A DNA stretch of 64,000 nt from positions 33,226 to 97,225 of the forward strand of contig CACWIW010000001.1 in NCBI GenBank assembly GCA_902761035.1, given 5' to 3'. The notes under the pieces are model-generated. The model made no database searches, was not told where the DNA came from, and worked only from the letters and a program-made list of their open reading frames with translations. Within the stretch, counting starts at the first letter, position 1. Every line of letters begins with the position of its first letter. The stretch comes from an uncultured bacterium (lineage in GTDB: Bacteria; Verrucomicrobiota; Kiritimatiellia; RFP12; UBA1067). A program made the translations under genes and the position numbers. This document shows positions 47,981 to 58,461 of this stretch, piece by piece.

Positions 47981-50672
47981 CGGCACGCCGAGGTCCAGCG
48001 CCCCTTCCATCTCGCGTTTCACGATTTCCTTCACGCGTTCGACCTCGTCGCGCGGCGTGTCGAAAAGCAGTTCGTCGTGTATCTGGAGGATCATTTTCGC
48101 GCGCAGGCCGGCATCTTTGAACGCGCGGTCGACCTTGACCATGGCAACCTTGATGAGATCTGCCGCAGTGCCCTGTACGGGCGTGTTGATTGCGTCGCGC
48201 TCGGCTGCCTGACGCACCGTCGCGTTACGTGACGAGATGTCGCGCAGCGTCCGGCGGCGTCCGAGTGCCGTCACGGCATAACCCGTCTCGCGGGCCTTCG
48301 CGATCGCGGTGTCCATGAACGCGCGAATCTTCGGGTAGAGGCGGAAGTACGTCTCGATCAGGTCGGCTGCCTCACGACGCGGCACCTGCAGTCGCTGCGA
48401 AAGGCCGAACGCGGAAATGCCGTAGATGATGCCGAAATTGACCATCTTGCACTTGCGGCGCATGTCGTCCGTCACGAGCGGCGGCATCACGTCGTAGACG
48501 CGCGCGGCCGTCTCGCGGTGGATGTCGGCCCCGTGCGCGAACGATCTGCGAGTAGTCGGCCGAGACGAGAACATGGTCCGCATCGCGCGGGACGATGGCA
48601 GCGCGGATCATCTTGCCGCGCTCCGTGCGAACGGGGATGTTCTGGAGGTTCGGGTCGGAGGAGGAGAGACGCCCCGTCTCGGTGAGCGCCTGGGCGAACG
48701 TGGTGTGGACGCGTCCGTCAAGCGGGTCGATGCACTGCGGAAGCTTGTCAACGTATGTGCTCTTCAACTTCGCGCAGGCCCTGTACTCAAGAATCTGACG
48801 CACGACGGGGTGGGCGTCTATGACCTTCAGGAGAGTCTTTTCGTCCGTGGAGAAATGCCCGGTCGTCGTCTTCTTGGCGGCGGCGGAATCGATCTTCAGC
48901 TGTCCGAAGAGCAGGTCGCCGAGCTGCTTCGGGGAGTCGATGTTGAGGTCGGGGTTCCCGGCGGCCGTGCGGATGGACTCAGTGAGCGACACGATTTCCC
49001 TGTCCAGTTCAAGGCCGTAGGCGTGGAGCGCGGCGGTGTCGATCTTCACTCCTTCGCGCTCCATCTCCACAAGAATCGGCACAAGAGGCTCTTCACTCTC
49101 GGCGAGCGCCTGCAGCGCACCGGCGGAGGTAACTTGCGGACGCAGCACCTCGTCGAGCCGGAGCGTCACGTCGGCGTCCTCCGCCGCATAGTCGCGCACG
49201 TCTTCCGGCGGCAATTCCGCCATGTTCTTCTGCTGTTCGCCGCGTTTGCGCTCGCCGATCAGTCGCGTAATCGGGATCGGGTCGTAGCCTAGGTACTCGC
49301 GGGCGAGGAAATCCATGTTGTGGAACGCGGCGGCGTCGAGAACGTAGTGTTCGAGCATCGTATCGCGCACTGTGGAGCCGAAACGGATGCCGTAGCGGGA
49401 AAGTACGGCCATGTCGAACTTCGCGTTCTGCGCAACGAGCGTCTTTCCGGGATCGGCGAACGCGGCCGCGAACGTGGCAACAAACGTGAGGGCGGCACCA
49501 TGCCCCTCGCCGGCGGGCCGCGCGGCCTCAAAGAGGTCCTGCGCGGGCGGGGGAGTTTCGGTAGGCAGGAGGTGGTCCGGCACGGCGACGTACCACGCCT
49601 TGCCAGGAGCCGTAGCGAAAGACATCCCCACGAGCCGGGCGGTGCGAGCATCGGTGGACGTCGTTTCCGTGTCGAAGGCGAACTTCGGGGCGGACTCCAA
49701 CTCGTGCGCAAGCGCGGCAGCCTCGTCAAGCGTCTGCACGAGACGGTAGTCGTGCGGTATGTCCGCAAGCGTCTTGAAGGCGGGCTTCTCGGACTGGATG
49801 GCATCGTCGCCGAGGAAACGACGCGCGAGGGCGTTCAGCTCGAACTTCGTGCAGACGGCGCGTAACTTCTCGGAATCGGGCTCCTGACGCAGAAAATCGT
49901 CAAAGGAGACGTCCAGCGGCACGTCGGTACGGATGGTCGTAAGGAACTTGGACATGCGGGCGTCCCCTGCTCCCGACGCGACTTTCTCGGCGAGTTTGCC
50001 TTTCAGCTCGGCGGCGTGGTCTATGAGGTTCTCCACCGATCCGTACTGGGCGAGCAAAGCGATGGCGGTCTTCTCGCCCACCCCGCGCACGCCGGGGATG
50101 TTGTCGGATGCGTCGCCGGCGAGCGCAAGCCAGTCGATCATCTGCCGTGGCGAGGAGAGCTGCCAGTGTTCGCACACCTTCGCCTCGTCGTAAATCTCCG
50201 GATCCCCGCCGCTGCGGCCGGGACGGAACAAGCGGATGTGCGGCGCCACGAGCTGCGCGGCATCTTTGTCCGGCGTGGCGAGATACACGTCGAACCCCTC
50301 GGCCGCCGCACGCACGGCGAGCGTGCCCATCACATCATCCGCCTCAAATCCCTTCAGGCGCAGCACGGGGAGGCGGAGGGCCTCCGCGAGCTCGAACGCA
50401 TAAGGGATAGAGGCCGCGAGGTCTTCTGGCATCTTCTCGCGCTGCGCCTTGTAGGGCGGGTATGCCTCGTGGCGGAACGTGGGACCGTCCGGATCCATCG
50501 CGAGCACCGCGTGCGTGGGGGCGAAATCCTTGAGGATGGAAGTCACGCCGTTCGCGAACCCGAACAGCGCGGACGTATTGATGCCCGTCGACGTCAGACG
50601 CGGATTCCGCATGAAAGCGAAGTGTCCGCGGTAGAGGAACGGCATCAGGTCGATGATGAACAGTTTCTTCAT
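47933..50672 (-). pseudogene. polA: DNA polymerase I, with apparent ~50-nt deletion and frameshift in motif A
   Basis: 5'-nuclease domain (MKKLFIIDLMPFLYRGHFAF ... ALAGDASDNIPGVRGVGEKT), 3'-5' exonuclease with FAFDTETTS and AQNAKFDMAV (proofreading Asp and Glu present), and the polymerase domain to VSADYSQI. There the reading frame breaks at 48542; FAHGADIHRETAARVYDV and the O-helix KMVNFGIIYGISAFGL follow in another frame to a stop at 47933. Compared with Pol I proteins, about 17 residues (ELR ... SGD ...) are missing, 50 nt. Such a gene is normally needed, so either an assembly error or true inactivation. -10 TATACT lies 7 nt from the ATG (leaderless). Confidence 0.9.
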
Positions 50673-50679
50673 TTGGAAA

Positions 50680-50688
50680 AGTATATCA
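50680..50688 (-). promoter_or_regulatory. Leaderless promoter of polA
   Basis: TGATATACT (hexamer 50680-50685) ends 7 nt before ATG 50672. It lies within the 3' end of aroA. Confidence 0.55.
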
Positions 50689-51954
50689 CATAAGCGACGA
50701 AAGAAGCGGCTCAAATTCGGGAAAAGACTCGTTCAGGATTTCCGCACCTTCAACCGATACGGGCGCGCGCAGGCCGCAGATTGCCATCGACATGGCAAGT
50801 CGGTGGTCTCCGTTCGCGCGCGCCGTGCCGCCCTTCAACGTGCCGCCGCGCACCGTGAAGCCGTCTGGGCACTCCGAAACCTCCACTCCGAGCGCGCCGA
50901 GTTGCGTGACGATTGCAGCGATCCGGTCCGTCTCCTTGTAACGCAGTTCCTCTGCCTCCCGCACGACGGTTTCTCCCTCCGCAAACGCGGCGACCGCAGC
51001 AAGCGCGGGGAATTCGTCGATCGACCGTACCACGAGGTCGCCTGCAATCTCCACGCCGTGGAGGGGCGCGGCCTCAAGTGTAACGTTGCCGATAGGTTCG
51101 CCGAATTCCACGTGTTCGCTCTCCGTGGATATGCGCGCCCCCATGGCAGAGAGGACATCCAGCACGCCCGTGCGGGTTGGGTTGAGTCCCACGTCCGACA
51201 CGGTCACGCGGGAACCGGGCACTATGGCGGCGGCGGCCAGGAGGAATGCGGCAGAGGAGATGTCGCCGGGAAGAGTGCCGTCAAGTGGCTTGAGCGAGGT
51301 GGCGGGATGGACCGTCTCGGTAAGGCCGTTGGATACCACGGTCGCACCCATGGCACGGAGCATGCGGGCGGTGTGGTCACGCGAGGGGCCGGGCTCATGC
51401 AGGGTAACGGGCGAGTCTGCGCCAAGGGCTGCGAGTTCCAAGCAGCTCTTCACCTGGGCCGAAGCAACCGGCAGCGTGTAGTCGATTCCGTGCAGCGGGG
51501 CTGGGGAGACTATGATGGGCGCATGACCGTCCGTCGTTGAAATAGAGGCCCCCATTAGGCGAAGCGGATCGGCTATTCGGTTCATCGGGCGCCTGCGGAG
51601 CCCAGAACTTCCATCCAAGACGGCTGATGATCGCGTAGCCGCCAGCGCACCAGCGAGCAGGCGTATCGTCGTGCCAGAATTTCCGCAATTTGCATCCACT
51701 CCGGAGCAAGGGAAAGGACGCATTCCGTTTCCAGTCAGGGTCAGGACACCGTTTTCTAGGCGACTCGGCACTCCCAGCGACTCCAATGCACCGCGCATTG
51801 CGCGCGTCACACCGCTGTCGGGATAATTCCGAATTTTGGAATCGCCATCGGCCAAAGCGGCGAAGAGCACCACGCGGTGTGCAAGCGACTTGTCGCCTGG
51901 GAGCGTGACGCAACCCCGCAGAGGTCTGGCAGCCAGGGGTAGGGAAAGCGTCAT
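50686..51954 (-). CDS. aroA: 3-phosphoshikimate 1-carboxyvinyltransferase (EPSP synthase)
   Basis: Shikimate pathway: joins shikimate-3-phosphate and PEP. LPGDKSLAHRVVLFAALADG is the N-terminal phosphate site; NCGNSGTTIRLLAG (about 89-102) is the signature loop; SAQVKSCLELAALGA, IDEFPALAAVAAFAEGET, RYKETDRIAAI and NGDHRLAMSMAI follow in order. 422 aa, normal. Its stop lies 13 nt before the polA ATG. Confidence 0.95.
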   Translation of the reverse strand: MTLSLPLAARPLRGCVTLPGDKSLAHRVVLFAALADGDSKIRNYPDSGVTRAMRGALESLGVPSRLENGVLTLTGNGMRPFPCSGVDANCGNSGTTIRLLAGALAATRSSAVLDGSSGLRRRPMNRIADPLRLMGASISTTDGHAPIIVSPAPLHGIDYTLPVASAQVKSCLELAALGADSPVTLHEPGPSRDHTARMLRAMGATVVSNGLTETVHPATSLKPLDGTLPGDISSAAFLLAAAAIVPGSRVTVSDVGLNPTRTGVLDVLSAMGARISTESEHVEFGEPIGNVTLEAAPLHGVEIAGDLVVRSIDEFPALAAVAAFAEGETVVREAEELRYKETDRIAAIVTQLGALGVEVSECPDGFTVRGGTLKGGTARANGDHRLAMSMAICGLRAPVSVEGAEILNESFPEFEPLLSSLM

Positions 51955-51969
51955 CGCCTGTCCTTCCAG

Positions 51970-54456
51970 CTATTCAGCGTCAGTCAGATCGGAGCTTGCC
52001 GCACCATGACTCGGCCAGTGTTTCTCGTCCGCAGCAGCGCCATCCGTGGGCTTGTCGCCCTTGTCGCCCTTGTCGCCCGCGTCCGATGCGTTGTCCGGCG
52101 TTTTCTTGGCCGTCTCGATCGGCCCGTATGGAGCGTACGGGCGATAACCCTTGCCGTATGACCTATAGCCACCGTAGCCGCCATAGCCATAGCCATAGCC
52201 GTAGGAATGCCCGGACGGCGCAAAGGCACTTCCGGCACCGCCCATCTCGACGTCGTTCACGATTATGCCGATCACAGTGGCACCGGACTCACTAAGCGAA
52301 CGGGATGCGTGCTGGATGGGCTTGAAGTGCGTACGGTCGGGGCAGCACATGATCATGACCGAATCCACCATCGCGGCAAGCGTAACCACGTCGCCTACAA
52401 TGCCGAACGGCGGCGAGTCAATTATGATGCGGTCGTAGTTTTCACGCGCCCACTTGAAGAAATCGGGAACAATCTGCGAACCCATGATGGAAGCGGGGTT
52501 GACGTTGTCAGGCGGCAGGGAGCCGATTACGTCGAGGTGCTCTACGCCGCTAGGCATCACAAGTGAGGCGAAATCGCGCAAATCCGCCTTTGAAAGGTAA
52601 TGCGAGAAGGAATGCTCGTTGTCGATCTGAAGACCCCACACGCGGGCAAGGCGCGGACGGCGCAGGTCGAAGTCCACGAGCAACGTCTTCTTCCCGGCCT
52701 GCGCACTGGAGATGGCCAATGAGCAGGAAGTGATCGTCTTGCCCTCGCCCGGCTGGGTGGACATGATCAGCACGGCCTGGGAGATTGGCTGGTAACGCGG
52801 CGAATCCAGCAGGTTACGCAGGCCGGCCATCGCCTCGGCGAACTGCGAGTACTTGTTTTCGGAGATGAACTTAGCCACCTGCTCGCGCTTCTTGCGGCGG
52901 ACATGCGGCAACACGGCCAGTACCTTGAGGGCAAGACGGCCCTCGATGTCAGAGAGCGAAACGATCGTGTCCTCGAGGTGGTCGAGCACGAGCACGAACA
53001 GCAGGCCCAAGCCGAGCGACAGCACGGCGCCAGCCGAGAAAATGATCAACGGGTTCGGCTGCACGGGCTTAGAGGGGACATGGGCGGGACGCCCAACGCG
53101 GACGATTTCGTTGTTCTGCTCTGCGGCAATGCGGTGTTCGTTCTCCTTCTGAAGGAGATCCTGGTATATTTCGCTGGAGACCTTCTTCTCCTGCTCCAAC
53201 TGCTTCAACCCGGCGTCGGCCTGAACAATCAACTGCCCAATTTTCGCGATATTCTTGTTCAGTTCATCGCTTTTCTTCTTAAACGTTTCCAGTTGGCTCT
53301 TGGCGGCCGTCAGGTCGCCCACCGCAGTTGCAAGAGCGCGTTTGACCGTCTCTGCGAATTCTTTTGAAATTGCACTTAACTCGCCCTTCTTCGCCACCAC
53401 GACCGGATGCTCCGGCGTATACCGCGTATTGAGAGTGGCAAGTTCCATCTTCACGTTTTGCAACTTCGTGTAGGCAGATCCAATATCCGAGGACCGCGGC
53501 ACCGCAGTTGGCAGTTCGCCGAAGTTCTCGGGGTTTTTCTGCGCTGCCTGAAGCATCTTAACCCACTCGCTCACCGCCGAAACGCGCTTTTCGGAGTCAA
53601 GCAGGTTGGCGGTCGTCGTCGAAAGGCTCTGGTTTAGGATGTTGCGCTCCGCCATCAAACTGTCGATTTTGTTCTCCGTGCGGAATTTGAGCAGGCGGGC
53701 AGCAAGGTCATCGTCCACTCTTTTCTGCTTCTCCACCTGCTGGTGAATCTGAGCAACGGCCTTGTCGCAGCGCTTCCTGTTCTCATCATCGGTAAATGAC
53801 TCAATTGCCTCAGCATAAGCGTTCGCGAGAGCCGCAGCAAGCTGCGGGGACTTGGAACGGACGGCAATCGTTATCAAGCGCGAATGACGCACAAGTTCAA
53901 GTTCTGAATCGCCCAGCATCTCGACAAGATCCTTGTCCGTGACCACAGAATTAGGATAGTTCGCGCGGTACTGCTGCAGGATTTTCGTGAAAATCGCCTC
54001 GGAACGCCAGTCGGACTGACGCGTGTTGAAGATTTCCGCATAGTTGGCGCCGTAGTAGTCCATGTCGTTACCGGCAACGCCAACGCCAGTGACGCCCTTG
54101 GAACGCCGCGTGTCCATCGTGAACTCGCTCTTCGCCTCGTAGATAGTCGGCGAGATACGGTACACGGCGAACGAGGCGACAAGGCCAATCAGCAGGAAAA
54201 CGAGCACGGATATCCAGCGCTGTGCGATCACGCGCAACACGCGGCCAATGGTAATCGTTCCAACAATCGATTCTGCATCCTGCCCGGGGGCCTGTCCACC
54301 GTATGCACCACCGTAATAGTATGGCGCGTGTCCGCTGCCACCGTAGTACATCGGCGTCTGAGCCGATCCGTAGTAGATTGGCGACTTTTTGGACGTGCCG
54401 TAGTAGAGGGGCTTCTGTCCGTATGTGGATGACGATGATGAAGAAGATGATGCCAT
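51970..54456 (-). CDS. Wzc-like tyrosine autokinase for exopolysaccharide
   Basis: Wzz-type chain-length domain with two membrane spans (SVLVFLLIGLVASFAVYRIS, about 85; IIFSAGAVLSLGLGLLFVLV, about 470) around a long periplasmic coiled coil, then a BY-kinase: Walker A STQPGEGKT, A' VDFDLRRP, B DRIIIDSPP. The C-terminal Tyr cluster (GYGYGYGGYGGYRSYGKGY) is the usual autophosphorylation site. Unusually the N-terminus also carries five YYG motifs (KPLYYG, PIYYG, PMYYG, PYYYG). 828 aa. Ends 15 nt before aroA's start. Confidence 0.92.
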   Translation of the reverse strand: MASSSSSSSSTYGQKPLYYGTSKKSPIYYGSAQTPMYYGGSGHAPYYYGGAYGGQAPGQDAESIVGTITIGRVLRVIAQRWISVLVFLLIGLVASFAVYRISPTIYEAKSEFTMDTRRSKGVTGVGVAGNDMDYYGANYAEIFNTRQSDWRSEAIFTKILQQYRANYPNSVVTDKDLVEMLGDSELELVRHSRLITIAVRSKSPQLAAALANAYAEAIESFTDDENRKRCDKAVAQIHQQVEKQKRVDDDLAARLLKFRTENKIDSLMAERNILNQSLSTTTANLLDSEKRVSAVSEWVKMLQAAQKNPENFGELPTAVPRSSDIGSAYTKLQNVKMELATLNTRYTPEHPVVVAKKGELSAISKEFAETVKRALATAVGDLTAAKSQLETFKKKSDELNKNIAKIGQLIVQADAGLKQLEQEKKVSSEIYQDLLQKENEHRIAAEQNNEIVRVGRPAHVPSKPVQPNPLIIFSAGAVLSLGLGLLFVLVLDHLEDTIVSLSDIEGRLALKVLAVLPHVRRKKREQVAKFISENKYSQFAEAMAGLRNLLDSPRYQPISQAVLIMSTQPGEGKTITSCSLAISSAQAGKKTLLVDFDLRRPRLARVWGLQIDNEHSFSHYLSKADLRDFASLVMPSGVEHLDVIGSLPPDNVNPASIMGSQIVPDFFKWARENYDRIIIDSPPFGIVGDVVTLAAMVDSVMIMCCPDRTHFKPIQHASRSLSESGATVIGIIVNDVEMGGAGSAFAPSGHSYGYGYGYGGYGGYRSYGKGYRPYAPYGPIETAKKTPDNASDAGDKGDKGDKPTDGAAADEKHWPSHGAASSDLTDAE

Positions 54457-54459
54457 GGC

Positions 54460-56100
54460 TTAGGGACTTTCTCTTTCAATTTTTTGCGTACCACGCATTG
54501 GCGTAGGCTTTTTCGGGAAGGATGCCGCCCCAATTGCAAGCGGGACTGCAAAAACGAACATCATGGGCGCAATTTCAAGGATTGGCGCAAAAAATGCAAG
54601 GGCTAATAGGAGCGCGAACGCTATTGGCACAATCCAAACTATAGGCGGACAGGCGAAGGCAACGATGTCCGCGTCATCCTGTTCTCTTAGGAAAATTACC
54701 GCTTGAACCAGCCGACTGACATACGTGAATAGGAGGATAAAAAGCCCGAACGCAAGCAGAGACATGCCGAGAAGGCCATGCTCGGCAAGATATGTCCAGA
54801 AGCTGTTGAACGCACAGACTGGATTGCGGTTGCAAGGACGAAGTTGCATCCAGTTGAATTCGGACTTGTCGCGACCGCGCTTCGCGGAGTCTTTCATCTG
54901 CCGGGAAATCAACAGTGCCCGCCAATCGGCCTTCTGCCGCTGGAATGACTGCAGCTCCGACTTACTTGCGATGAACGGCACATGCAAACGGAACGCGCCA
55001 GTACCGGCACCGTACCATGGATGTTTCTTCCACACCGATTTCGCGATAGCCGAGAGAGCTGGTGATAGGGTCCGGTAAACCTCGGATTGTTCTTTGTCGA
55101 TAGCCAGAAAACCTCCGGCCTTCACCGAATAGACATTTTGCACCGGTTCCTTCATCAGTTCCGTTACGTCGCCATTAGTACGCACGCAGCCATCAAGCTC
55201 CACTTCGGGGGGGAGAAGCGCGAAAAGAAAGAAAAACGGCGTTGCGAAACCTAGCAACATCAAGGCCAGGCCACGCGCGCTAGACCCTACGGAACCCATT
55301 CGGGCCAAATACGCCAAACAGAAGATCGCGACAAGCGCGGCAACAACCAAGAACACTGTGGACAGCGGCGGCGGCGAGAAAAAAAGCAGCCCACATGTGT
55401 TTCCCGCTAAAGCGACGCAAAACGGTACGCGCGCGGCACCCCATTTGCGCGCCTCCGCTTGCGCGCCAAACGCAAGAGCGCAAATCAACCAGACACCAAA
55501 CCCCGGTCCCCAAAATGCCCCCCAAAAAGGGCCTCCAAGAAAGTCAACCTTGGCAGCCCCCATGAACGCCGGAACTTTTAGGCATGCGCAAGTCGTCATG
55601 ACCAGTCCGCCGAGTCCCATTACGAACGAGGCCGTTAGGCCAAAGGAGATGCGTCCCGTCAACCCTATGCCGTGACGGATACCGAGCACTACCACGGCGA
55701 CCCCGGTCAACACTGCCAGTGGCAGCAGCCCAGCTGAACCAAAAGACGCAGGCAGTCCAGGAGAAGATGGCTCCCGAATGGTCCACTCGTCGTTAACATA
55801 GTCCAACTTCACGCCGGAGTTCATATAGCGGATTGCCGCAACGACAAGCACAAAGATGAAAAACCAGAATGCAACGTCGCGCAGCAGAGAACCAATCACA
55901 CGGCGGCGGGCAATGGAAAGATGCTCACCCTGACGCATTGACGGTTCGACCAGCAACCAAAGGAACGCCAGCCCCGAAAGCCAGAAGAGTAACTCCGCCA
56001 GGCCGCCTGCTGACAAGAACGGAAACAGCGCGAATGGCAAAGAGGCCAGCAACGCTAGATGCGTCGCCAGCCCGTACCTGGTGATGAGTCTTGGAAACAT
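54460..56100 (-). CDS. O-antigen ligase/polymerase-like membrane protein
   Basis: About twelve hydrophobic segments and one large outside loop (about 320-440) that holds HPWYGAGTGAFRLHVPFI, then NSFWTYLAEHGLLGMSLLAF, the Wzy_C-like motif of O-antigen ligases and polymerases. Likely polymerises or transfers the exopolysaccharide in the periplasm. Three nt separate its stop from the kinase start. 546 aa. Confidence 0.8.
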   Translation of the reverse strand: MFPRLITRYGLATHLALLASLPFALFPFLSAGGLAELLFWLSGLAFLWLLVEPSMRQGEHLSIARRRVIGSLLRDVAFWFFIFVLVVAAIRYMNSGVKLDYVNDEWTIREPSSPGLPASFGSAGLLPLAVLTGVAVVVLGIRHGIGLTGRISFGLTASFVMGLGGLVMTTCACLKVPAFMGAAKVDFLGGPFWGAFWGPGFGVWLICALAFGAQAEARKWGAARVPFCVALAGNTCGLLFFSPPPLSTVFLVVAALVAIFCLAYLARMGSVGSSARGLALMLLGFATPFFFLFALLPPEVELDGCVRTNGDVTELMKEPVQNVYSVKAGGFLAIDKEQSEVYRTLSPALSAIAKSVWKKHPWYGAGTGAFRLHVPFIASKSELQSFQRQKADWRALLISRQMKDSAKRGRDKSEFNWMQLRPCNRNPVCAFNSFWTYLAEHGLLGMSLLAFGLFILLFTYVSRLVQAVIFLREQDDADIVAFACPPIVWIVPIAFALLLALAFFAPILEIAPMMFVFAVPLAIGAASFPKKPTPMRGTQKIERESP

Positions 56101-56113
56101 CAGTAGAAATCAA

Positions 56114-57352
56114 TCAATAATGGAAGCGCAAGCCAATCGTGCCGCGGAAGCGGTCATAATCATAGTCACGCTTGTCACACCATTCCTCTTCCCAAGTGAT
56201 ATGCGCGAAAATCGACACCCAGCGATTGATGATGTAGCTCGCGCCAAGGCGGAAGGAAAGGATGGTTTCGTCGAAGTCATTGCCGTAAGCGAGGTAGCGG
56301 TCATTATAGCACGTATCCTCGTAACGCCACGCCAAATTCGCAGTTAGCGTCAACTTATCACCCATCGTAAGATAGGAAAGACCACCTGACATAGAATACA
56401 CCTTGATTGCCTGACCGCGCGTGCGCTCAGAGGGCTGGTAGTAACTTCTTCCAAGTAATGAGGCCTGCAACTGTCGTGTAATCTTCCAGTTGGCACTCAT
56501 AGAGTAGGTCCAACCACAATCCGCATTGGAGTGCCCGCCGTAATCAAGCCAAGATGCGCCCATGAGCACACGATATGTAATCCTCTCGGTCGCGTGCGTA
56601 CCAAGACCTGCTTGAATCGTCCACACCTCGCTCTCATTATTATAGTTGCGGTAGCCATGGCCACCGGGTTGCGTATAGTGCGAATAACCTCCTGATACGA
56701 GGAAATCCGTCCACTTTGTTGCTGCAAAGCCCGCTTCGGCACCTACCGACCATGACGACCAACCATAGAGAGGCGCGTACTTACCCGTATCGTTCTTGTA
56801 GTTAAGCCAATTGTACTGCCCCATCACCTCGGCATGCAGAGGTCCTGAGAAGCGGCGCTGAAGCGCGCCAGAGATGTCAAACGCCTCGCGGTCACGCCAC
56901 ACACCACGCCCGTCGCCAGAACCAAGTGCATCATTCTGGTCAATGTAGCGGTACTTTTCTGCGAGCACCAACGACCATCCCTTCTCATTCTGCTTGGAAG
57001 TCGTCCACTTGTAGGCCAGCGACTCGCCGAAACTGTTGTCGCCCATCTCATTGCTATACTTGCAGTAGGCGTTACGGCGATACCAAAGCGTACCCACGAG
57101 GGCCCAATTGTCACCCTTCCAGTCGAAGTCAGCACCAGGCTGAATGCAGAAGATGCTGTCACCTTCCGAATGGCGAGATGTGTCCACGTTAGAGTCGTAT
57201 GAGTACGACAACGCGACATACGGCTTTATCGTCAAGTGCTGGTTGAAGAAACGAAATCCCTGCGGCTTGTCCGCCTCGCTTCCGCCCGCTGCAAACAACG
57301 AGGGAATAACTGAGAACGTGGCAACCGTCAAACCTGTCAAATGCTTTTTCAT
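56114..57352 (-). CDS. Outer-membrane beta-barrel protein of the EPS operon
   Basis: Signal peptide MKKHLTGLTVATFSVIPSLFA from ATG 57352. The rest is alternating aromatic beta strands (PYVALSYSYDSNVD, LAEKYRYIDQND, LRFHY at the end) of an outer-membrane barrel of the BBP2-like type, often found with EPS export genes. The terminal Tyr after an aromatic strand fits BAM recognition. 412 aa. Confidence 0.8.
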   Translation of the reverse strand: MKKHLTGLTVATFSVIPSLFAAGGSEADKPQGFRFFNQHLTIKPYVALSYSYDSNVDTSRHSEGDSIFCIQPGADFDWKGDNWALVGTLWYRRNAYCKYSNEMGDNSFGESLAYKWTTSKQNEKGWSLVLAEKYRYIDQNDALGSGDGRGVWRDREAFDISGALQRRFSGPLHAEVMGQYNWLNYKNDTGKYAPLYGWSSWSVGAEAGFAATKWTDFLVSGGYSHYTQPGGHGYRNYNNESEVWTIQAGLGTHATERITYRVLMGASWLDYGGHSNADCGWTYSMSANWKITRQLQASLLGRSYYQPSERTRGQAIKVYSMSGGLSYLTMGDKLTLTANLAWRYEDTCYNDRYLAYGNDFDETILSFRLGASYIINRWVSIFAHITWEEEWCDKRDYDYDRFRGTIGLRFHY

Positions 57353-57391
57353 GTGGAATTTTCCTTTGCTTGTTTCAAGTGTTGACCACAC

Positions 57392-58429
57392 TTATTTCAC
57401 ATAGTCAGGGGGTTCCGGGACGAACGGCTCTGACGCTACCCCTACCCCTGAACCACGGCGGCGCGAGTAGTAGGGATTCTCCTGTCCCTCATTCGTGCCC
57501 TCGCTGTTTCCACCAACGGCACTGCTGCTACCGATTGCACCACGGGGAACGCGGTCAAGGCGAGTATCGGGGAATCCATCGGGCGAAGAGGGCGCACCTG
57601 AGATACTCATAGTTGTAAAGGCACCGGCACCCATCCCTGCGGCAGAACCAGCAGCAGACCCGGCACCAGAAGCCTGGAGATCGGCAAGCAACGCCTCCAT
57701 AAGACCATTCGGATCGGAGGACATTTGAAGGACAATGGCGTGATCAGGCTCGTCCCCGGCATTCGCCGCGGCAAGCATACTATCGTAAGAAGCCTCCGTG
57801 CCACCAGCGCCGGTCGCCTCGGAAATCCACCCAGCCGCAGACTCCTTCGCCTTCGGATCGGTCATCTGCGACACATACGTGCTCACAAGTCCCTCCGGCG
57901 AGCCTTCCGAAGCGCGCACGAACATCAGAGCCGCAAAAGTCTGGCGAACATCGGCGTTCTCAGCCGATTCACACCGCTTGTTCACGACGGCAAGGGCGTT
58001 AGTGGACAGCTCCACGAACGCCGCGTCGGAGACGGGCTTCTCCGGATTGGCCTTGCGACTGAACAGCTCCGTGGCAAAGCGCTCATTGATGTCCGTGAGG
58101 TACTCGACCGGGACAGTGGCGTACACCTCAGCCAGCACGGCCGACTTGTCCGTCGCACCCGACACCGCCGCCTTGTTAGCCGCGTAGAAATCGGCGGCCT
58201 TTGATTCAGCCGAACCTGGCTTCTTAGCGATGGCCGCATTGACCTTCGCAACGAAGTCGGCTTGATCGGCGGCAGGCACCTGCGCGATGATCGATTTCAT
58301 TTCCGCTGGGTTACTGGCACAGTCGCCAACCTTAGCCTGCCATTCGGCCTTGCTAAGCTCAGCCGTCGCTACAAACGGCAGCGCGCACAACGCGAGCATG
58401 CACGTCTCTATCATTTTGTTCAACTTCAT
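57392..58429 (-). CDS. Exported protein of unknown function in the EPS operon
   Basis: Signal peptide (MLALCALPFVATAELSKAEW). The middle is helical and Ala-rich, with a DINERFATELF stretch; the last 100 residues are Gly/Ser/Ala/Pro-rich and end VPEPPDYVK without a membrane helix. 345 aa. No family recognised. Between the Wza-like and barrel genes, hence probably part of export or assembly. Confidence 0.65.
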   Translation of the reverse strand: MKLNKMIETCMLALCALPFVATAELSKAEWQAKVGDCASNPAEMKSIIAQVPAADQADFVAKVNAAIAKKPGSAESKAADFYAANKAAVSGATDKSAVLAEVYATVPVEYLTDINERFATELFSRKANPEKPVSDAAFVELSTNALAVVNKRCESAENADVRQTFAALMFVRASEGSPEGLVSTYVSQMTDPKAKESAAGWISEATGAGGTEASYDSMLAAANAGDEPDHAIVLQMSSDPNGLMEALLADLQASGAGSAAGSAAGMGAGAFTTMSISGAPSSPDGFPDTRLDRVPRGAIGSSSAVGGNSEGTNEGQENPYYSRRRGSGVGVASEPFVPEPPDYVK

Positions 58430-58461
58430 TTTGCTTCTCCTTTGATTGGATCGTTAAGTTA

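Noticed and set aside
48372..48542. Continuation of the polA frame past 48542
   Set aside because: It encodes Arg/His-rich text (RARGRHPPRDGRARLRR); the conserved O-helix is in the other frame.
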